NCBI RefSeq assembly: GCF_964204645.1
Contig: NC_134033.1
Span: 15,564,155-15,628,154 of the forward strand
Direction: 5' to 3'
Length of the DNA stretch: 64,000 nucleotides
From: Tubulanus polymorphus
Taxonomy: Eukaryota; Nemertea; Palaeonemertea; Tubulaniformes; Tubulanidae
In this document: positions 14,861 to 25,482 of the stretch, piece by piece
Layout: each line of letters opens with the position of its first letter
Position numbering within the stretch: position 1 is the stretch's first letter
The notes under the pieces: model-generated
The model's database searches: none
What the model saw: the letters and a program-made list of their open reading frames with translations, nothing else
What the model was told of the DNA's origin: nothing
Position numbers and translations under genes: made by a program

Positions 14861-17351
14861 GCTTCTTGTGAGTGTCTTCTTCAGACCATTATTTCCGAGA
14901 TGTAGTTTGGCTGAAATAAAGTGAAGCAAAACATTTCAGACAGATTTATCATAATTTACCGGTACATGTCATTTCAAATTACAAGCCACCGTGTTTTTCA
15001 CAAAGTAAAATTCATTGATGTCAATTGCTGATTTAAACCCTAATAATTAACTGCAGTAGTAGGACTAGTTCATCACTGTTTAAGACTAATGAAGATAAAA
15101 GTTTAAAGATAAAAGATCAGCCATGTGGACCGGTAAATAGATTTTGATGATAGTCACTTATCAAATGATATTCATATGAGGCCCGAAATTTCTGCATACC
15201 AGTAATTTCATGTATATCATGTATGTCAACTTACCTTTAAAGATTGCTGGGTTCAGTTCTGGCCTCTTCTGTGTCCTGTGCCAGTTTGTAGATTTGTCGT
15301 GCCAGGTTGTAGATTTTGGACTAGTTGATCTCAAGCAGGGCTTTTTCTTATAGTTGAAATTTAGCTGCAATCATTAAAAGATGGATGTCCTGTTATCACA
15401 AAACATTTCATTTAGAATTAATCGAAATAATCCATGAAAAATCAACTTACATTTCAAGTTTGCTGGGTTCAGTATCGGTTAGAATGTTCTCGGTTTATGC
15501 GTCTGACTTGGATTGTTCTGTGGGCTGAGCTAATCTGTAGATTTTCTGATTAGTAGTTGATCTCAAGCTGGGATTTTTCTTATTGCTGAAATTTAGCTGC
15601 AATGATTAAAAGAAGATATCCTGTAATGACAAAATATTTCATTTAGAATCAATCATAATAATTCCATGGCTATCAAGTTACCTTTTATGATTGCTGGGTT
15701 CATTATCGGCAATTATCTTATTAGTTCGTTGGTTGATAAGTTCAATTCTAGTTGGCCTCATCGGTGTGCTGTTCCAGTTGGTCGATTTTGGACGAGTAGT
15801 TGATCTCAAGCTGGGTTTTTTCTTTTTGAAATTTAGCTGCAATGATTAAAAGAAGATATCCTGTTATCTCGCAAAATTTCATTTAGAATTAATCATAATA
15901 ATTTCCATAAAAATCTGGGTTCAGTATCGGTGACGATCTTTTAGATAGGTTAGATATCAAGCTGGGCCTTTCCAGATAAAGTTTAGCTGAAATGAATAAC
16001 AGAACGATATTCTGTAATTGCAGAATCCTTTCTGCATCATACATTGTAATTTACATTAGTATCAACTTAACTTTCAAGATTGCAGAGTTCAGCAGCGACT
16101 AGGATTTTCTTGACGGTGGTTGAATCTTCAGAATCACTTAATTGTCTTCTTGTCTTCTTCGACGAAGCTACAAATGAATAAAACAACATTCTGTAGTCAC
16201 ACATTACTTCATTACTCCTAATTTACATGTATATCAACTTAACTTTCAAGATTGCCTAGTTCAGTATTCTTTTTTCGGCATCTTCTGTAGTCGCCTTGTT
16301 GCATCTTCGTCTTCAACTTCTTTGGAGTCCTGAAATGAAAAAAAAGAGAAGAGCGATGAAAACCTGGTACGGAACAAAACTAATGTCCGAAAGCTTTTCA
16401 GCTCTCCGTCGCCGGTCACATGCCGAGAACACCAGACAATGAGCCAGCCAGGAATATACTGCCCTCTACACGCCCTCACACAGAACGCGAAAACCAGAAT
16501 GACAACGCCTCACATTCCCCATCTAACTGCAGGATGTACTGGGCGACGTCAGTAACTGACACACCTGTAAAATTGCACGAAACACAAATAGCGCAGTACA
16601 ACCAGCTTGACCGGGTTGAGATTCAGGATCTCAACTAGCACTCAAAAGCGTGACAAGAGACTTCATCCACTGACCGAGGTTGTCACAAGGACACAATGAA
16701 ACTAGCACTCACAAGCCGACAAGAGACTTCATCCACTGACCGGGGTTGTCACAAGGACACAATGAAAACTAGCAATCAAACTAGAAATCAAAGAGCGTGA
16801 CAGTAGAATCATCCCTCAGCCGACTCAGAATACCAGAAACAAAGAGCGTGACAGTAGAATCATCCCTCATCCGGGCGGTCACAAGGACACAATGAATGCT
16901 AGTAGCGTGACAATCCAGTATAACCGCTCCATTTGTATCCCGCGCAATCTCGCAGATATGCCCGTCATTGACATCACTCAGCACACACTTTGTAGATAGG
17001 TGGGGGCGGTGAGGCCTCGTCATCCTGGTTTTCGTGTTCCGTATGAGGGCGTGTAGAAGGCAGCCATTTCCTGTCCGACTCTTTGTCTGACATCCTCGAC
17101 ATGTGACCGGCGAAGGAGAGCCGACGCTTTCGGACATTAGTTTTGTTCCAGCTAACGTTGAAATTCGACAGAGAAATCGGCCCTGAAAAACATAACGGGT
17201 TAGAAGCTGAAAAATAGAACGGATTAACGAACACGGAACAGTACAGGACAGCACGGAGACGAACGGTAACACATAAAACATAAAGACGTCGTTCCTCAGG
17301 AAGCAGGAACAGGAGCGCAGCGAAGATCGCCAGGAGAATCCACGGAAGCAT
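14860..17351 (-). CDS. Putative small secreted-protein gene with duplicated exons
   Basis: Not recognised. A TATA-like box (17396-17401) precedes an ATG at 17351 whose first residues form a strong signal peptide (MLPWILLAIFAALLFLLPEE). Downstream on the minus strand six short exon-like units share acceptors and 3' ends (TACTGAACCCAGCAATCTTG... then GTTAAGT or GTAAGT): about 16329-16244, 16167-16072, 15986-15905, 15836-15685, 15596-15455 and 15364-15235, then a distinct terminal unit starting at 14910. In one consistent phase they begin T-K-L/F or T-S-S. Some stay open (LKTKMQQGDYRRCRKKNTEL; KKTRRQLSDSEDSTTVKKIL), others hit early stops. The donor of the signal-peptide exon is not resolved, and the second unit in another frame ends MPKKEY-stop, so the exact CDS is uncertain. 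Confidence 0.4.
16370..17165. mobile_element. Two inverted remnants of a non-LTR retrotransposon 3' end
   Basis: The minus strand at about 17165-16900 encodes, across two frames, VRKRRLSFAGHMSRMSDKES and LSDVNDGHICEIARD, a pattern typical of the C-terminal end of non-LTR reverse transcriptases; frameshifts show it is dead. A second copy about three-quarters similar lies on the plus strand at about 16370-16560 (shared: ACTAATGTCCGAAAGC, CTACACGCCCTCA). Between them are short tandem duplications (GACAAGAGACTTCATCC; AGCGTGACAGTAGAATC), probably 3' UTR of the element. Confidence 0.6.
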
Positions 17352-17395
17352 GTCTGCACAGTGTGAGAGAGCGGAGGTGAATGAGCTCGCCTATG

Positions 17396-17401
17396 CTTAT
17401 A
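17396..17401 (-). promoter_or_regulatory. TATA box of the small secreted-protein gene
   Basis: Reads GTATAAGC on the minus strand, about 45-50 bp before the ATG at 17351. This leaves room for a start site near 17370 and a very short 5' UTR. Confidence 0.5.
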
Positions 17402-19834
17402 CACCGTGGTCAGCCGGTGACGTATTCCAATTGTGATTAATAGCGCGTGCGAATGATATCAACAACCCTGAAAAACCGCAATTGTGTCTCTATTGTTGAA
17501 TGGATTTACATTGAGAGCTTATAGAAGGTTCTACTGCCAGGTTGAATACGCGCCAGTAGTCAGCTGAACAATATCGTGGAACTTTGATATAAGGCCATAG
17601 AATAGATTACTTGATCCTCAAAAGCTCCCCTCCGAATTTAAAGCCGCCGCCTGTTTTTTTTTTCTTAACTGTTAGAATAATCTATAAACTATACCGACAA
17701 GTAGCTTTTCAGTTCAAAATTCACACCAACACAGGTCTTCATATCATATAGCTTTTGGGATATTTCATATCATACATACGGTACCGGTATGAAATATAAC
17801 ACTGTCTCCCAGACAATTTTACAACTTCTGACGAGAATCACGTATTTGCTGCTCTATGAAAAATCCCCAAAAGCACCAAGGTTTATCAGCTACTGTAATG
17901 TCGTTACTAAAACTATGCACTACTAAAACGAAGATCGAGAAGGCATGCACACCAGGTTATTTTTGTTAACATCGCATGTATATTCAAAACAATGGATTAT
18001 GATGGCAGTTAAAGACGAGTTGGATGAATACACGTTGAACTAAACTCTTCCAGGGGTCACATTTTAAGCTTGGCTGAGAAACTTGATCGTATGGACGCTA
18101 GCGAGAGGCATCAATGTATAGATTACGATTCATACTGTAACACCCGCCTTAGGCTAAAAAAGATTGATACTTAGTTTCTCAGCTCTGCTAAGCTTCAATG
18201 CTGACCCGGCCGGCCGCCTATCTACTGATTATAAATTTTATCCTATTTTACAAAAATGACCTGGCCGCTGCGGAGAAACAAGGTATCATTTTTGTTTAGC
18301 CTTACAATTACATATTTTACCAGGTGACATGTGGATAGCTTCCTTACATCCTTACATTACAGGAAAGTCCATATTAAGAATTTCGCTTCTTGTTACTGGT
18401 TTCATTCATTCACTATCAATTGTGACAAGTCCCTGCGAGTGATCCCTTGATGTGGAATAGAGGATGAATAGGCAGGCCATTTTATTCTCAGTGCCCACGT
18501 CATAAAACTCTGTCACCAGTATTTAAACCATCAATTGGGGGGTTGGAGATAAAGAACCACTGAAAGAAACTCAGTTACTGTCAAGAATACGAATACAAAT
18601 AAACTGCACTAAAGATACAAGACAAACAATTAAATCATTGATTTTCTGTTTAATTAACAAAAAAATTCCTATAATATATAACAAGCTTTATGGTTTATCG
18701 ATACAAAATACTATTTTTTTCGCAATATTCTTTTATCCTTTTAAACATGCTTCCCATGAGATTCTACCACAAACGGGAAAGGGATCTCGTTTATATACAC
18801 TGCAATAACAAACCTAGTATAACTAATTAAGCTAAAAAGAATTGATAACTAGTTTCTCCTTTCTGCTTAGGTTAAAAGTTGACCCGGCTGGCCGCCTATC
18901 TATCCTGTACATTTCTTTATTTCAAACCATGATTAATTTTACCATAACAGACCCAGCAGCTGTAGAAATAAACTGATTACAAATTCTATTATATTTTACA
19001 AAATGACCCGGCCGCTACGGAGAAACAAGGTATCATTTTTGTTTAGCCTAATAAACCTAGTATAACTCTGTGGTAACCATAATTAGGATTTGAATATTTG
19101 AGACGGATTTTAACATCGACGAATGTTTGAAACACTCACAAATACAAGGGTCAATCAAAATACAAAGTCGACAGTAGCAACAAGTTTTACAAAATCACAA
19201 ATAATCATCGTCACAAATCTAAAATTGATTAAATGATCTACAATGAATGAATATATCTATATAAACATTACTATCAAATGCAACTTATAAATTTCATGGT
19301 TCCTTATATAATAGAATATTGTGGATCAATTTCCACAGTTGTCCGTTTAACTGTTTGAGTCAAGATTAGTTAATTATATCCAATTCATGTAATAGTTTCA
19401 GGCTCAAATTTGAACTGCGGAACAGGGTTCAGATGATTGCGAATTGAAGCCAAATGCAAGTCGAAACCTCTCACTCAGATCTACTGGGCTCAGTTGCAAT
19501 TTATGTCCAAAAGTGGTCTTTAATCTTGAAACCGGTCTTAAGTTGTAAGATTGGCTACCGAACAAAAATGACTGGTTTTACATTAGATTGGTTATCTAAC
19601 ACAAATAAGCTTAACTAGTCACAAGTTGTTAGATTGACTGGCATAGAACCAAAATCAGCTTAGACTGGTCTTAAAAGTTGTTTGATTGTTTTTTTGAACA
19701 CAAATGAGCTTAGACTGCTCTGAAGTTGTCAGATTGGTTATAGAACCAAAATGAGCTTAGACTGGACTTAAATTTAAGCCATGAGTGTGCTAAACCACTA
19801 AACCACATGCCAGTCCTGAACCAATGTACACGTT
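17402..19834. other. Intergenic with MITE copies
   Basis: No coding exon seen. Holds two copies of a TIR element (18150-18302 and 18829-19049), a GTTCCACAG MITE (19323-19430) and reversed 47-bp family units (about 19475-19790). The last few hundred bases before 19835 may be the 3' UTR of the Kelch gene. Confidence 0.5.
18150..19049. mobile_element. Pair of MITEs with GGCTAAAAA...TTTCTC inverted ends
   Basis: Copies at 18150-18302 and 18829-19049. Each starts GCTAAAAAAGATTGATAC-like, ends GGTATCATTTTTGTTTAGCC and shares GACCCGGCCGGCCGCCTATC plus CGGAGAAACAAGG. Unrelated DNA lies between the copies. No coding capacity. Confidence 0.65.
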
Positions 19835-22800
19835 TTAGTGATTGGAAGTTGTGTGGGACGTCAGTAGCCGTTTCGGAATATTACTGACGCAACAATGGAT
19901 GCGTTTCATCATCGTCGAGTCAGCGCGGTTACGAATAGACGGTTTGTGCTTCCAACGCGACGTACCGTCGGCGGCCGAATTATCCAAATAGTAATAGCCG
20001 GTAACACCGGGGGAGCCACTCTCTCCGCTGATCATATACAATGTGTTATTATACTTCACTACACCTAGAAATATAAAGTAAAACATGTTCGACAAACTTC
20101 ATTCAATGTCGGCGATCTATGATTCGACATGTTTGCACTGATGTCTCATTCTTATACAACTTGCACCTCGCCACATTGGGGGGAGGGGTTTTCGACAAAC
20201 TCAGACAAAAACGAAATAATCTACCAATTGCCTAATGGTATTTTAGAATTGTTTTCTCTGAATTATTTCATACCAGCCCCATTTTAACCCTTTCAGTGCT
20301 GACTAATCAATACCCTATAGTGCTGGAGTTAATTTGAAAATTTTGAAAAATTCAACCCTAGTGTGTTGAATAATGGGAATACCGCTATAGTGCATCTACA
20401 CCGCAGCGCGGTGCATCGTTAGTTACTAGTATTTCACTTCACAGTCTTTCAATAGAGATATAAACTAATTACTAATTGAAAATCAATACACCGCAGTGAG
20501 GTGTACTAGCAAAATCCATCACCGATTCATACACCGCACTGCGGTGTATACGCACTGAAAGGGTTAATGAGCAGTTGATGTTATAACAGTTTATTCTGAC
20601 AGTTTCGAATTAATCAGTGATTACAACATAAGCGGCTACTAGTTGCTTTGGCTTTATCATAAGCAATTGGCCCCTTATTTTTAACATGTTATTTTTGTTC
20701 TCTGATGATGAAGTTTAGTCAAAACTGTCAGAATAAATTGTTAAATCATTAACTGTGGGTTTTGCTCATTGACTCTGAAATACCGAGATTACTGAGATTA
20801 ATATCGGTATTTCAGAGTCCCAATGTGTCTGAATAAGGTGTGGTCTTCTGGACCCAGTTCCACAGTTGTGAGTTAGAGTTAAATCTGAGCTAAAGTTGGT
20901 TCATTTTCAGTGATTTAACCCAAAGTTAAATCTTAACTCGGGACTGTGGAACTGGACCCTGCTGATGATTGAACATTATTTATACCGATGACAATGACAT
21001 AATAACTGTTTGTAATCAACCAACTCTAAATGCAGGCGTAAAACCAACAGTGGAGATAATTGCTCAGCGTTAAGGATTTCTTACCCGTGGCACCCATGGG
21101 TTGGGGTAACTCTGGACCGAAGCTCCACGATTCATCAGCAGGGTCGAATACTTCGATTTCCTTCAAATAATCCGAACCGTTTTCATTCCAAGATTTCTTG
21201 CCTCCTGAAAAAAATTGATCGAACTTGCGACATTTTGCTCCAAATCAACGGAGTTTCAAGCAATATTTTTAAAGCATTTTCTGTTTAAAAGGAATTTTCA
21301 AGAAATTCAAGGAGTCGTAGGGACCATGTAGTCACACTAAATGTTGGTTCAGCTGCCGGGATTTTATCCTTACCGCAGATATATATCTTATCCTGAAACA
21401 CGACGGCCGCCGTCAAAATACGACCACTTTTCATCGACGGCAACTTCGTCCAAACATCGAATGCGGGGTCATAGCTGGAAATAAAAAATACCGATTCATT
21501 CTGAAATCGCGGTTTACGAATTGAAATACCCTGAACTCTGTCTACCTAATACCTCTAATTGTAGCAGTTTTGAAAAGAAGTAATTTGATGACCACAAAAG
21601 CAGTTCAAGAGATATCAATATTTTTGGGAGGTGATTATTCAACAAATAGAGTAGAATCTACTCTCAAATATTCGTAGTCATCTCAAGTATTCAACCGTCA
21701 CAATGAAGTCCAACTCACCAGTAAGCGGTATTCATAACTTGCGGTCCGATTTCAAAGCTGTTCGTGTTTTTCGCGACTCCTCCGAATATGTAGAGTTTTC
21801 CTTTGAAGCTGACTCCGGCCATACACGCGAGGCCGACGGGCAGACAGGCGACTCTCGACCACGTGTCGCTCATTGGGTCGTATTTCTCGACGTAATTGTG
21901 AATGGTCGTTACATTGATGCCTCCGATCGCATACATAAACCTTTAAACAACGTAAATATAAAGCTTTAAACAGCGCACGTAATCAGAAAGTTCACATCAA
22001 TCTCGAAAAACAAGCAGCATGATATGACTGAGTAGTGGTCTGAAGCCATTAGCTTTAGAACTGAAATTTACTTAGTCTGGTCTCTAAGCCATTAGAATGG
22101 TTATGGAACCAAAATGATTCTAAACTGGTCTAAAGTTGTTAGATTCCTCATAGAACCAAAATGGGCTTAGACTGGACTTAAGTTGTTAGATTGGCTATGG
22201 AACCAAAATGAGTCTAAACTGGTCTAAAGTTGTTAGATTGGCTACAGAACCAAAATAGGCTTAAACTGGTCGTAAGTTGTTAGATTGGTTATAGAACTAA
22301 AATGATCTTAGACAGGTCTTAAGGTGTTAGATTGGTTATAGAACCAAAATAGGCTTAGACTGGTTTTGCTCGATTATCGAACTAACATAGAGTTTTAAGA
22401 CTGGTCTTAAGTTTTTTGATAGCATACAGATCTTAAATCTATGCCTTAAAAACTTTGATCTGTCCGTTATTTCTTATGTGATTTCCCTCCGTCCTTAGAC
22501 GAGATGTAAGATGTAATTTCGTTACCCCCCCCCCCACTGAGGCAGAACCGACAGACATACCGATCTACGACTACGAGATTGAAGAATGATCGTGGATCTT
22601 TCATGCGTTTCTTCTTCGTGATCGTGCCGGTCATCGAATTGAACGCGTAAACGTGTCGCGAGTCGGTGTTCGAAGGCGCCACCTGGTGCGCGGAGTCGTT
22701 ACTACGACACGTTCGTCCGCCGGCGATATACACCTCGTTATTCATCAGAGCGCAACCTGAAAAAAAAAACACGAAACAATCTGTGAAAACACGAAACGAA

Positions 22801-24362
22801 AAAACCTAAAACATGAAACATGAAAAAATAACCCAAAAACATGAAACATATTGTGATACACAGGGTGGAAACTTTCCAACCATTTACAAATCCAGAGTTT
22901 GCCCTGATTTATCCATGTTATAACACAATATGTTCAAAATGGTTCGATGTTTCTTTTTCCCAATGGGGAGAGACCAGTGAAGAACCTTCGACGAAAAAAC
23001 TCTGTTTGAACCCATAAACCCTGGATTAACGAGACCAGTGGCTTAAACCACTCGGCCACTGCGCCTCTCCACTGAGCCATCATATTAACAATGAGAAACC
23101 ATGGTTATAACTGACAAATTTCGAAATGTTCTGAGGGTCTATAATTTTGCTTCCACATCTATGAAACCAACAGTAGAACACTTACCGGGCATTTTAACGG
23201 TGTCCGGGAGCTGACCGAGAACGTGAGACGTCAATTGTCCGTTGCTGCCGAGCGTTAACAACGTTATATTCTGAACGCGTTCGCGACTCGTAGAGGGCGC
23301 TGTATGCGCCGGCATGCGACTGCCGTACATACCGACGGTGATGATACCGTGCGCGAACTGCATCCCGCGTCGCGGCATCAGATTCAGATCGCTCTCGTGT
23401 CGCCGATTCGGCAGCATGTTGAACGTGCGAACGCTCGCGATCAGCGGCGCGACTCTGTCGTCGTCCGAGAGCAATGCGTTCGTTTCGATCTTATCGTGCA
23501 GATAATACGAGTCGAGCAGCGCGAGTCGCACGTTCGCGAACACGGCGTAGACATTTGCGCGGCGCACGTCCAAACTGTGGTCGATCCATTTCAACGCGGC
23601 GCGAACGACGAACTCCTCGCTCGGGACGTTCAACGCGTCGGACGCGAGCGTTTCGAGCAGCAGGTCAACGGGCATTTCGGCGAACTCGGTCGTGTTCGAA
23701 ATCGCGACGAAATTCGAACAGATCTGCGTCCAACAACGCGTCGCCAAGGTGACGCACAAGTGCGCCTTCGCGAATACGAACATCTCGACGCAGTTACCGA
23801 GGGAAACGTGTCGCACCATGAAATCCTCGCAGATCCGTTTCAGTCCGTCCATTTGTAGCAAGTTGGCCGCCGATAACAAGTCCTGCACGTTATCCGTCGT
23901 GTAGCAACACCAGCCGCCGTATACGTACTCGAGTACGAGGTCGAGCGTGTCCTCGCTCATCGCCATGGTGATGACGCGTTCGCGCGACTCGAGGAAGTCA
24001 TGCGAGAACATCGCGCGGAAAAACGGACTGCTGACGATCAACACGATCTTGTGACACGGGAACTCGCGATCGCCAGCTTTCAATACGACGTCGGTGAACT
24101 CTTTCGAGTCGTACAGTTCGAACAGTCCGTTGAGTAACGCCGTCGATCGATGGCGGTCGTACTCGTGGTCGGGCGCGCGGTCGTCGTCGCCGTCGACAAT
24201 ACTGACCGATTGGTTCGCCTGCGCGAGCACGCGTCGATGAGACTGCAGGTTGTCGCCGTCGGTTGCCATGGCGGCGAGCGGCTGCGCGGGTCGGTGTCTG
24301 TTGTAGAGATGGCCGAATGGAAGACTGAGTTGGGATGAAGTGTCGCTATTATTGTCGGACAT
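19835..24362 (-). CDS. BTB-BACK-Kelch protein (KLHL family), complete
   Basis: Six exons on the minus strand: 24362-23186, 22756-22561, 21940-21719, 21474-21374, 21204-21085, 20064-19835; 2,046 nt, 681 aa, all borders GT/AG and in phase. Domains: low-complexity N-terminus, BTB at about residues 85-190 (LYDSKEFTDVVLKAGDREFP, CHKIVLIVSSPFFRAMFSHD), BACK to about 310 (CEDFMVRHVSLGNCVEMFVF, WIDHSLDVRRANV), then kelch blades marked by YIAGG, YAIGG, YIFGG, YICGG and YDPMSDTW, YDPAFDVW, FDPADESW. Such proteins usually act as cullin-3 ubiquitin-ligase adaptors; the substrate is unknown. Which KLHL this is cannot be told. An acceptor at about 24385 indicates a 5' UTR exon farther upstream. Divergent from KDM6A, about 1.1 kb between start codons. 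The first exon is strikingly GC/CpG-rich. Confidence 0.93.
20284..20567. mobile_element. piggyBac-like MITE, copy 2
   Basis: TTAA-flanked, ends TTAACCCTTTCAGTG / CACTGAAAGGGTTAA, same internal CACCGCAG-type palindromes as copy 1. It sits in the last Kelch-gene intron, beside a GTTCCACAG MITE (20850-20959). Confidence 0.85.
22030..22460 (-). repeat. 47-bp family units, reverse orientation (about 7 copies)
   Basis: Repeats of TTGTTAGATTGGCTATAGAA followed by CCAAAATG.GCTTAGACTGG, the reverse complement of the unit amplified at 38-39.6 kb, in Kelch intron 2. They are more diverged from one another than the 38-kb units, so probably an older expansion. Confidence 0.8.
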
Positions 24363-24385
24363 CGAGATGAATCCGAGCGGATTGA

Positions 24386-25482
24386 TCTGTCGAAAAATAA
24401 ATAGTAAACAGGAATTGAACTCACAGCAAGTGATTAACGGATCAACGACACAGGAATTAGTAAAATTAAAATTAGTACTACGCTTCACTGATTATGAGCT
24501 GGGCCCTGAGCCTGAGATCAATCTAAGTACTTGGACTTGGAGCGGTGGGGCCCAGTAGCGATCTACTACGATCTGGGAAGCCAGGTTGTGGGTTCGAGCC
24601 TCGTACATTGCCGTAGTGTCCTCGGGCAAGACACTTTTCTTCATTGCCTCTCTCCATCCAGGAGTAGATGGGTACCTGGTCTGATAGATGACTCCTGAGC
24701 GCTTGTAAGCAGCTCGGTGTTATTACTTGGTCAGAGGAATTCGCTACAAAATAGCGCACGAAAAATACATTAAAATTAAATTTGGAAGGATTTCTTCATC
24801 CAAAGAAGGACTTAGAGTCAAAAAGAAGGACAAAGATGATGTAAGCCCAAATATTTTCTAAAAGATGGACAAAGTCAAAGATTGAAGGAAGGACTTGGTT
24901 GGGCCCTTCGTCGTTCGTCGTTGGGGATGGACCGCTGAAAACCCTGCAATAATGTGTTGACCGTCCGAATGTGATTTCATTGACATGGAAGCATTCACAG
25001 ATCACGTCCCACACTTCCTTTTATCTTATCACCTTTAAAAAACTCACATTATTTATGTAGAAATATTCAAGTATTCTGCCGCGGTCATCGCGACTTAATC
25101 AGACGCCATATTGGTTCGCAGTCTATTGGAACCAATTCAATTCAATTCAGTTTACTCCTAGACTGGTTGCCGGTCTCTTGACCGCGAATGCAGGTGGCGC
25201 AGAATTAGACAGGCGACCAGTCTAGTTTACTCTGCCAAACCCTGGCAAGCGAGGATGTAAACAATCGGGACACGAATAACAAATTGGACAAACTAGCCCT
25301 TAATTCGTTGCTATTTTACTATTCGTATCATTTTGATATTTTTTCGTGTAGTTGCATACAGTTTAGATAATTTTTTGCCGCTTATTTTTTTTACATTTTG
25401 AGTCCGGCGGCGCCGTCCGATTTCGAGTCCAGGATTCTAAATCCCCGAAACTATTTCAGATTCTCGGCTCAAATGATCGAAA
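24386..25482. promoter_or_regulatory. Shared divergent promoter region of the Kelch gene and KDM6A
   Basis: Lies between a minus-strand splice acceptor (about 24385) and the KDM6A start codon. 24545-24765 is a tRNA-headed SINE and 25150-25258 is a dispersed repeat (CTAGACTGGTTGCCGGTCTC). 25070-25140 contains CpGs and a CCAAT-type ATTGG. 25390-25482 is the likely KDM6A 5' UTR. No TATA box is obvious. Confidence 0.5.
24545..24765 (+). mobile_element. tRNA-headed SINE
   Basis: B-box-like TGGGTTCGAGCCTCG followed by a body containing GTCCTCGGGCAAGACACTT, a conserved SINE core motif widespread in invertebrate genomes. The A-box half is degraded. Confidence 0.6.

Noticed and set aside
16261-16479. 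72-codon minus frame ending MPKKEY
   Set aside because: The N-terminal half reads through an intron-like segment and a retrotransposon remnant; only the part after the acceptor at 16329 may be coding.
23304-23858. 184-codon plus-strand frame opposite the Kelch gene
   Set aside because: Antisense shadow of the GC-rich BTB-BACK exon; the minus frame has full domain support.
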